Origin: an uncultured bacterium
GTDB taxonomy: Bacteria; Bacteroidota; Bacteroidia; Sphingobacteriales; Sphingobacteriaceae
DNA: 34,308 nucleotides
Reading direction: 5' to 3'
Assembly (NCBI GenBank): GCA_903838995.1
Contig: CAIMAP010000170.1
Location: forward strand, 1 to 34,308
The notes under the pieces are model-generated. The model was not told where the DNA came from. It saw nothing but the letters and a program-made list of their open reading frames with translations, and searched no databases. A program made the position numbers and the translations under genes. Positions 7,558-17,700 of the stretch are shown here, piece after piece (the first letter of the stretch is position 1; every line of letters starts with the position of its first letter).

Positions 7558-7600
7558 ACAGAAGCAGTCCCGGCGTTAAGCCGGGATAGCTTCTGTTTTC
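7558..7600 (+). terminator. Two-part hairpin after tuf (terminator or attenuator)
   Basis: The outer stem ACAGAAGC (7558-7565)/GCTTCTGT (7589-7596) encloses an inner stem CCCGGC (7569-7574)/GCCGGG (7580-7585) with loop GTTAA; the tail is only TTTT then C. The short U-tract suggests partial termination, allowing some read-through into tRNA-Trp and secE. Confidence 0.75.
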
Positions 7601-7636
7601 TAGCAAATAAAGGTTACTATTAAAAAAGAGTTTTTT

Positions 7637-7650
7637 CAGCGTAAAAACCT
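7637..7650 (-). repeat. Right copy of the 14-bp inverted repeat flanking tuf
   Basis: CAGCGTAAAAACCT on the plus strand is the reverse complement of the left copy at 6176-6189. The rest of the 198-bp gap between tuf and tRNA-Trp holds the tuf hairpin and a small TGAAGA/TCTTCA hairpin near 7688-7703. Confidence 0.5.
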
Positions 7651-7725
7651 CATTTTCAAAACCAATATTATTAGAAAAATAATTTATTGAAGATTTTTCT
7701 TCAGCATTTAATAGAATAAATACTA

Positions 7726-7796
7726 ACGGGTGTAGTTCAAGGGTAGAATGTCGGTCTCCAAAACCGCTGATGGGAGTTCGAATCTCTCCACCCGTG
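7726..7796 (+). tRNA. tRNA-Trp (anticodon CCA)
   Basis: Acceptor ACGGGTG pairs with CACCCGT at 7789-7795 (one G-T pair) and the discriminator is G7796, the usual tRNA-Trp identity base. The anticodon loop CTCCAAA gives CCA. The 3' CCA is not encoded. It lies 22 bp before secE, a common position in Bacteroidota. Confidence 0.96.
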
Positions 7797-7818
7797 CATA
7801 CCTTAAACGCATAAAAAA

Positions 7819-8007
7819 ATGAATAGGTTAATTACATACATCAAAGAAGCATATAACGAACTAATGAACAAGGTAACTTGGCCAACATGGCCCGAGTTGC
7901 AAAGTAGTGCTTGGGTAGTAATGGTAGCTGCTTTAATTATTGCAGTAGTAGTATATGTAATGGATGCAGGATCCGGATCATTAATGAAGTTATTTTATAG
8001 TATTTAA
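7819..8007 (+). CDS. secE: Preprotein translocase subunit SecE
   Basis: The 62-residue short form of SecE has a basic amphipathic N-terminal helix with YIKEAYNELMNKVTWPTWPEL (the W-P-T-W block is a SecE hallmark) and a single membrane span at about 31-49. It stabilises SecY in the inner-membrane translocon. It lies directly between tRNA-Trp and nusG, the conserved order. The start has no Shine-Dalgarno. Confidence 0.95.
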   Translation: MNRLITYIKEAYNELMNKVTWPTWPELQSSAWVVMVAALIIAVVVYVMDAGSGSLMKLFYSI

Positions 8008-8028
8008 CCAAATTCAAACGCAATAACA

Positions 8029-8568
8029 ATGAGTGAAGAATTGAAGTGGTACGTAGTGCGTGCGATAAGTGGAAAAGAAAAAAAAGTAAAGCAATATCTT
8101 GAGGCCGAAATCAATAGATTAAATGCTACGCATTTGGTGACTCAAGTATTGATTCCTACTGAAAAAGTTTTTCAAATTCGTGACGGTAAAAAAGTAATTA
8201 AGGAAAGAAGTTATTTTCCTGGTTATGTTTTAATCGAAGCAAATTTAAATGGCGAATTAGGACACGTAATTAAAAATATTACGGGTGTAATTGGTTTCTT
8301 AGGTGCAGCTGGACAACCAGTGCCATTAAGACAATCAGAGGTTAACCGAATTTTAGGTAAGGTAGATGAAATGTCAGAAAGTGGCGCAGCATCTTCTGTA
8401 ACTTATTATGTAGGCGAACCAGTAAAAGTAATGGATGGTCCATTCAATGGTTTCAGTGGAGTAATAGAAGAGGTAAACGAAGACAAGAAAAAACTGAAAG
8501 TAATGGTGAAAATTTTCGGAAGAAGAACACCATTAGAATTGAATTACATGCAAGTAGAAAAAGAATAA
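8029..8568 (+). CDS. nusG: Transcription termination/antitermination protein NusG
   Basis: The 179 residues match bacterial NusG. The NGN domain opens with KWYVVRAISGKEKKV and includes the FPGYVLIE strand (about residues 65-72); the C-terminal KOW domain is seen at VKVMDGPFNGFSGVIEEV (about 130-147). It binds RNA polymerase, couples it to ribosome protein S10 or Rho, and modulates pausing. It follows secE by 21 bp. No insertion domain is present. Confidence 0.98.
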   Translation: MSEELKWYVVRAISGKEKKVKQYLEAEINRLNATHLVTQVLIPTEKVFQIRDGKKVIKERSYFPGYVLIEANLNGELGHVIKNITGVIGFLGAAGQPVPLRQSEVNRILGKVDEMSESGAASSVTYYVGEPVKVMDGPFNGFSGVIEEVNEDKKKLKVMVKIFGRRTPLELNYMQVEKE

Positions 8569-8642
8569 AAACATTGAGTGATGAGTGCATCGTATTAAAG
8601 CTTCCACTTTGTACAAATGCTCATACTTAAACAAACAAATAT
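8569..8642 (+). promoter_or_regulatory. Structured leader before rplK (possible ribosomal protein L1 target)
   Basis: ATGAGTG (8581-8587) can pair with TGCTCAT (8618-8624), counting two G-T pairs. In many bacteria L1 represses the rplK-rplA mRNA through a leader that mimics its 23S rRNA site. The position is right, but I cannot confirm the L1 motif. Confidence 0.3.
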
Positions 8643-9086
8643 ATGGCAAAACAAATAGGCGCGCTTATTAAATTACAGATCAAAGGTGGTGCGGCGAATC
8701 CATCACCTCCTGTAGGTCCTGCCTTAGGTGCTAAAGGGGTTAACATCATGGAGTTCTGTAAGCAGTTTAACGCTAGAACTCAAGATAAACCAGGAAAGGT
8801 GCTTCCAGTCGTGATTACAGTGTATATCGACAAATCTTTCGACTTTATCATTAAAACTCCTCCAGTTGCAATTCAACTGTTAGAAGTGACTAAACTAAAA
8901 GGCGGATCCGCAGAGCCTAACCGTAAAAAAGTTGCCTCAGTTACGTGGGAGCAAGTGAAAACAATTGCAGAAGAGAAAATGACGGATTTAAACGCATTTA
9001 CTATTGATTCAGCAATGAGAATGGTTGCAGGTACTGCAAGAAGTATGGGTATTACCGTTTCAGGTAATGCACCATGGAACAATTAA
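8643..9086 (+). CDS. rplK: 50S ribosomal protein uL11
   Basis: The 147 residues have the family start [20 protein letters not shown] and the [19 protein letters not shown] block, which contacts the GTPase-associated centre of 23S rRNA. The C-terminal rRNA-binding domain carries the [14 protein letters not shown] motif. It forms the base of the stalk with L10 and L7/L12 encoded just downstream. A 74-bp leader separates it from nusG. Confidence 0.99.
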   Translation: MAKQIGALIKLQIKGGAANPSPPVGPALGAKGVNIMEFCKQFNARTQDKPGKVLPVVITVYIDKSFDFIIKTPPVAIQLLEVTKLKGGSAEPNRKKVASVTWEQVKTIAEEKMTDLNAFTIDSAMRMVAGTARSMGITVSGNAPWNN

Positions 9087-9106
9087 CCAATTAAAAACGA
9101 GAGAAA

Positions 9107-9805
9107 GTGGCTAGATTAACTAAAAATCAAAAGTTGTCATTGTCCAAGGTGGAAATTGGTAAAGCTTATTCTTTGGATGAAGCTTCAAAATTAGTAAGAG
9201 AAATTTCAACTACTAAATTTGATTCATCTGTCGATTTGGATATTCGTTTAGGGGTTGATCCTCGTAAAGCGAACCAAATGGTAAGAGGAGTAGCTGTTTT
9301 ACCACACGGAACCGGAAAAACTGTCCGCGTATTAGTATTATGTACTCCAGATAAAGAGGCAGAGGCTACAACAGCAGGAGCGGATTTCGTCGGTTTGGAC
9401 GATTACATTGCAAAAATCGAAAAAGGTTGGGTTGATTTTGATATCATGATTACTACCCCAAGCTGTATGGCTAAAGTAGGTAAATTGGGACGAGTTTTAG
9501 GACCAAGAAACCTAATGCCAAATCCAAAGTCAGGAACTGTGACAATGGAAGTTGGAAAAGCTGTTGCAGATGTTAAAGGTGGTAAGATCGATTTTAAAGT
9601 AGACAAAACTGGTATCGTGCATGCTTCCATTGGAAAAGCATCTTTCGCTGCAGATAAATTGTATGATAACGCATTAGAGTTATTACAAGTTATCTCGAAG
9701 TTAAAACCTTCATCAGCAAAAGGAACTTATTTCAAAAGTATTCATATTTCGAGCACAATGAGCCCAGGTATCCAAGTTGAAACTAAATCAGTAACGGGAA
9801 TTTAA
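9107..9805 (+). CDS. rplA: 50S ribosomal protein uL1
   Basis: The 232 residues match L1, which forms the mobile L1 stalk at the E site and is a translational repressor of its own operon in many bacteria. The [14 protein letters not shown] block and the [15 protein letters not shown] signature (about residues 128-142) are intact. The start is GTG at 9107, 20 bp after rplK. It ends two bases before the rplJ start, so the genes are very likely translationally coupled. Confidence 0.99.
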   Translation: MARLTKNQKLSLSKVEIGKAYSLDEASKLVREISTTKFDSSVDLDIRLGVDPRKANQMVRGVAVLPHGTGKTVRVLVLCTPDKEAEATTAGADFVGLDDYIAKIEKGWVDFDIMITTPSCMAKVGKLGRVLGPRNLMPNPKSGTVTMEVGKAVADVKGGKIDFKVDKTGIVHASIGKASFAADKLYDNALELLQVISKLKPSSAKGTYFKSIHISSTMSPGIQVETKSVTGI

Positions 9806-9807
9806 TT

Positions 9808-10329
9808 ATGAAAAGAGAAGAAAAAAACGAAATAGTTCTCGAACTTAAAGACAAATTGTCTGCTCATAATGCATTCTATATTACTGACACATCCAACTTA
9901 ACGGTAGCTCAGGTAAATGTGATTAGAAGAAAATGTTTTGAGAGAGACATTACATTCCGCGTTGCTAAAAACACATTGATTCAAAAAGCAATGGAAGCAA
10001 GCGGTAACGATTATTCTGAATTATTTGTTGCCTTAAAAGGTACTTCATCAATCATGTTCTCATCAATAGGAAATGCTCCTGCTAAATTGATTAAAGAACT
10101 TCGCTCAACTGGCGATAAACCAGTTTTAAAAGCGGCATGTATTGATTCGGCAATCTTTGTTGGAGACAATCAATTAGACGCGTTAGTAAGTCTTAAATCT
10201 AAGGAAGAACTTGTAGGCGATATCATCGCATTATTGCAATCTCCAGCTAAAAATGTTATCAGCGGCTTAAAAGCTAGCGGTGGTAAATTAGCAGGAATTT
10301 TAAAAACTCTTGAAGAAAGAGGAAATTAA
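9808..10329 (+). CDS. rplJ: 50S ribosomal protein uL10
   Basis: The 173-residue protein has the N-terminal rRNA-binding region (KREEKNEIVLELKDKL, VIRRKCFERDITFRVAKNTLI) and a C-terminal helix that carries L7/L12 dimers. Only two bases separate it from rplA, so there is no room for the L10 leader RNA that precedes rplJ in many Firmicutes and Proteobacteria; any autoregulation must act on the rplA end or elsewhere. Confidence 0.98.
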   Translation: MKREEKNEIVLELKDKLSAHNAFYITDTSNLTVAQVNVIRRKCFERDITFRVAKNTLIQKAMEASGNDYSELFVALKGTSSIMFSSIGNAPAKLIKELRSTGDKPVLKAACIDSAIFVGDNQLDALVSLKSKEELVGDIIALLQSPAKNVISGLKASGGKLAGILKTLEERGN

Positions 10330-10360
10330 TTATTTTTTAAACAATTAAAAATTAAATAAA

Positions 10361-10735
10361 ATGGCAGATTTAAAAGCGTTTGCTGAACAATTAGTAAACT
10401 TAACAGTAAAAGAAGTTAACGAATTAGCTCAGATCCTAAAAGACGAATACGGTATTGAACCAGCAGCAGCTGCTCCAGTAATGGTAGCAGGTGGTGGTGC
10501 AGCAGCAGCAGTAGCTGAAGAGAAAACATCTTTTGATGTAATCTTGAAAGAAGCTGGTGGACAAAAATTAGCAATCGTTAAATTAGTAAAAGACTTAACT
10601 GGTCTTGGCTTGAAAGAAGCTAAAGACTTAGTTGATGGCGCTCCAAAAGAAGTAAAAACTGGAGTTACTAAAGACGAAGCTGATGCTTTGAAAAAGCAAC
10701 TTGAAGAAGCAGGTGCTGTAGTAGAAGTTAAGTAA
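10361..10735 (+). CDS. rplL: 50S ribosomal protein bL12 (L7/L12)
   Basis: The 124 residues have the standard layout: N-terminal dimerisation domain (about 1-30), an Ala-rich hinge (about 35-52, [17 protein letters not shown]) and a C-terminal factor-binding domain with [20 protein letters not shown] and the closing [10 protein letters not shown]. It recruits EF-Tu, EF-G and other GTPases to the ribosome. A strong hairpin follows before rpoB. Confidence 0.99.
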   Translation: MADLKAFAEQLVNLTVKEVNELAQILKDEYGIEPAAAAPVMVAGGGAAAAVAEEKTSFDVILKEAGGQKLAIVKLVKDLTGLGLKEAKDLVDGAPKEVKTGVTKDEADALKKQLEEAGAVVEVK

Positions 10736-10757
10736 TTACTTAATTCAAACACTATTT

Positions 10758-10800
10758 ACAGGAAGACTCTCCCAAAATTGGGAGGGTCTATTCCTGTTTT
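10758..10800 (+). terminator. rplL-rpoB hairpin (attenuator or partial terminator)
   Basis: The outer stem ACAGGAA (10758-10764)/TTCCTGT (10791-10797) is stacked on the inner stem GACTCTCCC (10765-10773)/GGGAGGGTC (10780-10788), loop AAAATT, followed by TTTT. Its layout resembles the tuf hairpin. Partial termination here would make less rpoBC than ribosomal protein mRNA, as the rplL-rpoB attenuator of E. coli does. Confidence 0.78.
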
Positions 10801-10889
10801 AATGTGTAAAGGCGGGCACAGCCTAAATGTTGCAAAAAAATAATGAACCATTGGGGTTCGAAATCTTAGTAAACCAAAACTTTAAGGCA

Positions 10890-13800
10890 TTGGCAAAAAA
10901 AGATAACCAAGTACAAGGAAGAGTAAATTTTGCATCTGTAGTTCAGGCGTTAGATTATCCTGATTTTTTAGATGTACAATTAGAATCCTTCAGGGAGTTT
11001 TTTCAATTAGAAACGACTTCCGATAACCGTCATAGTGAGGGTTTATTTAAAGTTTTCAGCGAAAACTTTCCTATCACAGATTCAAGAAACATTTTTGTTT
11101 TGGAATTTTTGGATTATTTCATTGATCCACCAAGATATGATCTGAAAGAATGTATCGAAAGAGGTTTAACCTATAGTGTTCCATTAAAAGCAAAGCTTCG
11201 TCTTTCTTGTAATGATGCCGAGCACGAAGATTTCGAAACCATTGTACAAGATGTGTATTTAGGAACTATTCCATACATGACTCCTAAAGGAACTTTCGTG
11301 ATCAACGGTGCAGAACGAGTAATCGTTTCGCAATTACACCGTTCACCAGGTGTGTTCTTCGGTCAAAGCCGTCACACAAATGGAACGAAATTATATTCTG
11401 CAAGAGTAATTCCTTTCAAAGGATCTTGGATTGAGTTTGCAACAGACGTGAACAATGTCATGTTTGCTTACATCGATCGTAAGAAAAAATTCCCAGTAAC
11501 AACTTTGCTTCGTGCAATCGGTTACGATTCGGATAAAGACATTTTAGAATTATTTGACTTAGCTGATGAAGTGAAGGTGAGTAAATCTGGATTGAAAAAA
11601 TTCGTAGGTCGTAAATTGGCTGCAAGGGTTTTAAAGAAATGGGTAGAGGATTTCGTAGACGAGGATACAGGAGAAGTTGTATCAATTGATCGTAACGAAA
11701 TTATTTTAGAACGTGAAACTATTTTAGAAGATGATCATATTGATATGATTATTGAGGCAGGTGTAAAGTCTATCATTCTTACCAAAGAGGATGTGAATAC
11801 AGCTGACTATTCTATCATTTATAATACACTTCAAAAGGATACATCTAACTCTGAAAAAGAGGCAGTAGAATATATCTATCGTCAATTAAGAAATGCAGAT
11901 CCACCTGACGAAGAAACTGCAAGAGGTATTATCGAGCGTTTATTCTTCTCGGATAAGCGTTATGATTTAGGGGATGTTGGTCGTTACAGAATCAACAGAA
12001 AACTTAAATTAGATACACCTAATGAAGTGAAAGTTTTAACAAAAGCAGATATTATTGCAATTGTTAAATACTTAATCAAATTGATTAATTCGAAAGCAGA
12101 AGTAGATGATATTGACCATTTGTCAAACCGTCGTGTGCGTACTGTTGGAGAGCAATTATATGCACAGTTTGGAGTAGGTTTAGCGCGTATGGCGCGTACT
12201 ATTCGTGAGCGTATGAATATTCGTGACAACGAAGTTTTTACCCCTACAGATTTAATTAATGCGAGGACTTTATCTTCGGTTATTAATTCATTCTTTGGTA
12301 CCAACCAATTGTCACAGTTCATGGATCAAACCAATCCATTGGCGGAGATTACGCACAAGCGTCGTCTTTCAGCGCTTGGTCCAGGTGGTCTATCGCGTGA
12401 GCGTGCTGGTTTTGAGGTGCGTGACGTTCACTACACTCACTACGGCAGATTATGTACTATTGAAACACCAGAGGGTCCAAACATTGGTTTGATTTCTTCT
12501 TTGTGTGTGCATGCAAAAATTAACAACTTAGGTTTCATTGAAACACCATACAGAAAAGTTCAAAATGGTAAAGTTGCAGTAAACGAACCTGTTATTTATA
12601 TGTCTGCAGAAGATGAAGATGGCAAAACCATCGCTCAATCAAATGCACAATATGATGAGAAAGGTAAATTCTTAACTGCAAAAGTGAAATCAAGATTTGA
12701 AGGTGACTTCCCAATTATTGAGCCATCAAGAATTGACTTAATGGATGTAGCACCGAATCAAATTACTTCAATTGCAGCATCATTGATTCCTTTCTTGGAG
12801 CATGATGATGCGAACCGTGCATTGATGGGATCAAACATGCAGCGCCAAGCGGTGCCATTGTTGCGTCCAGAAGCACCAATCGTTGGTACAGGCTTAGAAG
12901 GCCGTGTAGCACGCGATTCAAGAGCTTTAATTAATGCAGAAGGCGAAGGAGTTGTTGAATATGTAGATGCAAATGAAATTGTGATTCGTTACACTAGAAC
13001 AGACGACGATCGTTTAGTTTCTTTTGATGGCGATACAAAATCTTATAGCTTAATCAAATTCAAAAAGACCAACCAAAATACTTGTATGAACTTAAAACCT
13101 ATCGTAAGAAAAGGTCAAAAAGTTTCTAAAGGTCAAGTACTTTGCGAAGGTTATGCAACTGAAAATGGAGAGTTAGCTTTAGGTAGAAACTTAAAAGTTG
13201 CGTTCATGCCTTGGCAAGGATATAACTTTGAGGATGCGATTGTAATTTCTGAGCGTGTTGTACGTGAAGATATTTTTACATCGGTACATATCGAAGAATT
13301 CGAATTAGAAGTGCGTGATACAAAAAGAGGAGAAGAAGAATTAACTTCTGATATTCCAAATGTAAGCGAAGAAGCGACTAAAGAATTAGACGAAAATGGT
13401 ATCATTCGCGTTGGAGCAGAAATCAAAGAAGGTGATATTTTAATTGGTAAAATTACCCCTAAAGGAGAAACTGATCCTTCACCAGAAGAAAAATTATTAC
13501 GTGCTATTTTTGGAGATAAAGCTGGCGATGTGAAAGATGCATCGATGAAAGCACCTCCATCAATTAAAGGAGTTGTAATTGATTCAAAATTATTTTCGCG
13601 TGCTAAAAAAGAGAAAAAGAGTGATGAGAAAATCTTGCTTGATAAAATCGAAAAAGAGCACAACGCAATTAACGATCAATTAAAAAATACCTTAGTAGAT
13701 AAATTATTTGTTTTAATAGGTGCTAAAACTTCGCAAGGAGTGAATAGTGTTTATAAAGAACCATTAATTGCTAAAGGCGTTAAGTTTACACAGAAAATTT

Positions 13801-14699
13801 TAGCGGAGTTAGATTACAAAAACATCAACCCTACTAAATGGACTACAGACGAAGACAAAAATGACCAAGTGAAATTATTGTTGCATAACTACAACATTAA
13901 ATTGAACGAGGAATTGGGTGCTTACCGTCGTAAGAAATTTGCGATCAGTGTAGGAGATGAATTGCCTGCAGGAATTGTGCAAATGGCAAAAGTTTATGTA
14001 GCTAAAAAGCGTAAGTTAAAAGTAGGTGATAAGATGGCGGGAAGACACGGTAACAAAGGTATTGTTGCTCGTATTGTGAGAGATGAAGATATGCCTTTCT
14101 TAGCAGATGGAACTCCAGTAGATATCGTATTGAATCCACTAGGTGTACCTTCTCGTATGAACTTAGGTCAAATTTATGAAACCGTTTTAGGTTGGGCCGG
14201 AAAAGAATTGGGTGTAAAATTTGCTACGCCAATTTTTGATGGAGCTTCCCATGATGAAGTAGAAGAATGGGTGAGTAAAGCAAATGTTCCAGCTTCGGGA
14301 AGAACTTATCTTCACGATGGTGGTACAGGAGAGCGTTTCGATCAACCAACAACAGTTGGTATCATTTATATGTTGAAATTAGGACATATGGTGGATGATA
14401 AAATGCATGCTCGTTCTATCGGACCGTATTCATTAATTACACAACAACCATTAGGTGGTAAAGCACAATTTGGTGGTCAGCGTTTTGGTGAGATGGAAGT
14501 TTGGGCATTAGAGGCATTTGGTGCAGCTAATATCCTACAAGAAATCTTAACCGTTAAATCTGATGATGTAATTGGAAGAGCGAAAACATATGAAGCAATT
14601 GTGAAAGGTGATAACTTACCAACTCCAGGTGTTCCAGAATCATTCAATGTATTGGTTCACGAATTAAGAGGTTTAGGTTTGGATATTACACTAGATTAA
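10890..14699 (+). CDS. rpoB: DNA-directed RNA polymerase subunit beta
   Basis: Forms half of the polymerase active-centre cleft. The rifampicin-binding region is conserved ([19 protein letters not shown], then [15 protein letters not shown]), with the Asp, His and Ser of the wild-type, sensitive form. The GRHGNKG block and the C-terminal [17 protein letters not shown] and [23 protein letters not shown] blocks are intact. The frame also opens at an ATG at 10827 (1290 residues). I prefer the TTG at 10890, which gives 1269 residues beginning M-A-K-K, closer to the usual Bacteroidota length of about 1270; this choice is an inference. Confidence 0.97.
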   Translation: MAKKDNQVQGRVNFASVVQALDYPDFLDVQLESFREFFQLETTSDNRHSEGLFKVFSENFPITDSRNIFVLEFLDYFIDPPRYDLKECIERGLTYSVPLKAKLRLSCNDAEHEDFETIVQDVYLGTIPYMTPKGTFVINGAERVIVSQLHRSPGVFFGQSRHTNGTKLYSARVIPFKGSWIEFATDVNNVMFAYIDRKKKFPVTTLLRAIGYDSDKDILELFDLADEVKVSKSGLKKFVGRKLAARVLKKWVEDFVDEDTGEVVSIDRNEIILERETILEDDHIDMIIEAGVKSIILTKEDVNTADYSIIYNTLQKDTSNSEKEAVEYIYRQLRNADPPDEETARGIIERLFFSDKRYDLGDVGRYRINRKLKLDTPNEVKVLTKADIIAIVKYLIKLINSKAEVDDIDHLSNRRVRTVGEQLYAQFGVGLARMARTIRERMNIRDNEVFTPTDLINARTLSSVINSFFGTNQLSQFMDQTNPLAEITHKRRLSALGPGGLSRERAGFEVRDVHYTHYGRLCTIETPEGPNIGLISSLCVHAKINNLGFIETPYRKVQNGKVAVNEPVIYMSAEDEDGKTIAQSNAQYDEKGKFLTAKVKSRFEGDFPIIEPSRIDLMDVAPNQITSIAASLIPFLEHDDANRALMGSNMQRQAVPLLRPEAPIVGTGLEGRVARDSRALINAEGEGVVEYVDANEIVIRYTRTDDDRLVSFDGDTKSYSLIKFKKTNQNTCMNLKPIVRKGQKVSKGQVLCEGYATENGELALGRNLKVAFMPWQGYNFEDAIVISERVVREDIFTSVHIEEFELEVRDTKRGEEELTSDIPNVSEEATKELDENGIIRVGAEIKEGDILIGKITPKGETDPSPEEKLLRAIFGDKAGDVKDASMKAPPSIKGVVIDSKLFSRAKKEKKSDEKILLDKIEKEHNAINDQLKNTLVDKLFVLIGAKTSQGVNSVYKEPLIAKGVKFTQKILAELDYKNINPTKWTTDEDKNDQVKLLLHNYNIKLNEELGAYRRKKFAISVGDELPAGIVQMAKVYVAKKRKLKVGDKMAGRHGNKGIVARIVRDEDMPFLADGTPVDIVLNPLGVPSRMNLGQIYETVLGWAGKELGVKFATPIFDGASHDEVEEWVSKANVPASGRTYLHDGGTGERFDQPTTVGIIYMLKLGHMVDDKMHARSIGPYSLITQQPLGGKAQFGGQRFGEMEVWALEAFGAANILQEILTVKSDDVIGRAKTYEAIVKGDNLPTPGVPESFNVLVHELRGLGLDITLD

Positions 14700-14710
14700 T
14701 TAGAAATTTT

Positions 14711-14748
14711 TGCCTGTCGCATCAAGCGATTCGACAGGCAGTATTTTT
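14711..14748 (+). terminator. rpoB-rpoC intergenic hairpin (partial terminator or processing site)
   Basis: TGCCTGTCG (14711-14719) pairs with CGACAGGCA (14732-14740); inside, after one mismatch, ATC pairs with GAT around AAGC. The sequence GTATTTTT follows. It lies in the 81-bp gap between two genes that must be made in equal amounts, so full termination is unlikely. Confidence 0.6.
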
Positions 14749-14780
14749 AAATTCATCATTTTATAATTTAATTGAAAGAT

Positions 14781-17700
14781 ATGTCATATAAAAAAGAAAA
14801 TAAGATCAAAAGTAATTTCACCTCGATCACCATTAGTTTAGCATCTCCCGAAGCAATTTTGGAGCGTTCTAGTGGAGAGGTTTTAAAACCTGAAACGATC
14901 AACTATCGTACTTACAAACCGGAACGTGATGGTTTGTTTTGCGAGCGTATTTTCGGTCCGGTAAAAGATTACGAATGTCATTGCGGTAAATACAAACGTA
15001 TTCGTTACAAAGGCATCGTTTGTGATCGTTGTGGAGTAGAAGTTACAGAGAAAAAAGTTCGTCGTGAGCGCATGGGTCATATTGCCCTTGTAGTTCCGGT
15101 TGCACACATCTGGTACTTCCGTTCTTTACCGAATAAAATCGGATACTTATTAGGTTTACCTACTAAGCGTTTAGATTTAATTATTTATTACGAGCGTTAT
15201 GTAGTTATACAAGCTGGTCTTAAAGAACAAGACGGAATCAACAAAATGGATTTCTTAACGGAAGAAGAGTACCTAGATATCTTAGATACTTTACCAAAAG
15301 AAAATCAATATTTAGATGATGCCGATCCAAATAAATTCATCGCCAAAATGGGTGCGGAAGCTATTCAGGATTTATTGAGTAGAATTAAATTAGATGAACT
15401 TTCTTATGATTTAAGAAATAAAGCTAATACCGAAACTTCTCAACAAAGAAAGAACGAAGCATTAAAACGTTTACAAGTTGTAGAAGCATTCAGAGATGCA
15501 AACAAGCACATTGAAAATCGTCCAGAATGGATGATCGTAAAAATTGTTCCGGTTATTCCTCCTGAGCTACGTCCATTGGTTCCATTGGAAGGTGGTCGTT
15601 TTGCAACTTCAGATTTAAATGATTTATACCGTCGTGTAATTATTAGAAATAATCGTTTAAAGAGATTAATTGAAATCAAAGCACCAGAAGTTATTTTAAG
15701 AAATGAAAAACGCATGCTTCAAGAAGCGGTAGATTCATTATTTGATAACTCTCGTAAAGTGAACGCTGTGAAAACAGAAGGTAACCGTGCATTGAAATCT
15801 TTATCAGATATTTTAAAAGGTAAACAAGGTCGTTTCCGTCAAAACTTATTGGGTAAGCGTGTCGATTATTCTGCACGTTCGGTAATTGTTGTTGGGCCTA
15901 CTTTGAAACTACATGAATGTGGTTTACCAAAAGATATGGCAGCTGAATTATTCAAACCATTTATCATTCGTAAAATGATAGAAAGAGGTGTGGTTAAAAC
16001 AGTAAAATCTGCTAAGAAAATTGTTGATCGTAAAGATCCAATTGTTTGGGATATTTTAGAAAATGTATTGAAAGGTCATCCGGTATTATTAAACCGTGCG
16101 CCAACATTACACAGATTAGGTATCCAAGCTTTCCAACCAAAATTAATTGAAGGAAAAGCGATTCAATTACATCCATTAGTTTGTACTGCGTTCAACGCCG
16201 ATTTTGACGGTGACCAGATGGCGGTGCATTTACCATTAGGTAATGCGGCAATTGCCGAAGCACAGTTATTGATGCTTGCATCACACAACATCTTGAACCC
16301 TGCAAATGGTACGCCAATTACAGTACCATCACAAGACATGGTACTTGGTTTATACTACATGACAAAAGGTAGAAGAACCGAGCCAGGACATGTGATCAAA
16401 GGACAAGACAGAATTTTTTATTCTCCAGAAGAAGTAATTATTTCATTGAATGAAGGTCAATTAGATTTGCATGCATTCATTAAAGTAAAAACACAAACTA
16501 TAGAGAATGGAGAGTTTGTTCAAAGAATTATTGAAACTACAACTGGTAGGGTTTTATTCAACCAAGTAGTGCCAGTTGAAATGGGATACATCAACGAGTT
16601 GTTGACTAAAAAATCATTGCGTGATATTATCGGAGACATTGTGAAAACAACCGGTATGGATCGTGCAGCTAGGTTCTTAGATGATATCAAAGAATTAGGA
16701 TTTAAAATGGCATTCCGTGGTGGTTTATCGTTTAACCTTCAAGACTTAACTATTCCTGCAGAAAAAGCAAGTTTAATTAAGAAAGCTTCTGACGAAGTAG
16801 AAGAAGTAATGGGTAACTACAACATGGGATTCATTACCAACAACGAGCGTTACAACCAAATTATCGATATCTGGACACGTATCAATTCAAGATTGACAGA
16901 TAACGTGATGAAGCAATTAGCAACCGACAACCAAGGATTCAACTCTGTTTACATGATGTTGGATTCTGGAGCGCGTGGTTCTAAAGAGCAAATTCGTCAG
17001 TTATGTGGAATGAGAGGTTTGATGGCGAAGCCACAAAAATCTGGTTCGGGTGGAGAGATTATCGAGAATCCAATTTTATCAAACTTTAAAGAAGGTCTTT
17101 CGGTATTAGAGTATTTTATTTCTACTCACGGTGCGCGTAAAGGTTTGGCCGATACTGCCTTGAAAACTGCGGATGCGGGTTACTTAACTCGTCGTTTAGT
17201 GGATGTTGCACAAGACATGATCGTAAACGTTCCAGATTGCGGTACTTTAAGAGGAATTCTTACTTCAGCATTAAAAGACAACGAAGAAATCATCGAGCCA
17301 TTATACGATCGTTTATTAGGTCGTGTTTCTGTTCATGATGTATTTGATATAGTAACCGGTGAATTATTAGTAGAAGCTGGTGCTCAAATCACAGAAGAAA
17401 TTGGAAAGAAAATCGAAACTTCAACAGTAGAAGCAGTAGAGATTCGTTCGGTATTAACTTGTGAAGCGAAGCGCGGTGTTTGTGCTAAATGCTACGGTCG
17501 TAACTTAGCATCTGGCCGTATGGTGCAGATGGGAGAAGCGGTTGGTGTTATTGCAGCACAATCTATTGGTGAGCCAGGTACTCAGTTAACATTAAGAACT
17601 TTCCACGTTGGGGGTACTGCATCTAACATTGCTGCAGAATCAACAATCGTAGCTAAGTTTGAAGGTAGAATTGAACTTGAAGGAATTCGTACAGTACAAT

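Noticed and set aside
13151-13663. Minus-strand frame of 170 codons inside rpoB
   Set aside because: It lies wholly within a strongly conserved coding region, has a Ser/Phe-rich composition typical of an antisense shadow, and matches no family.
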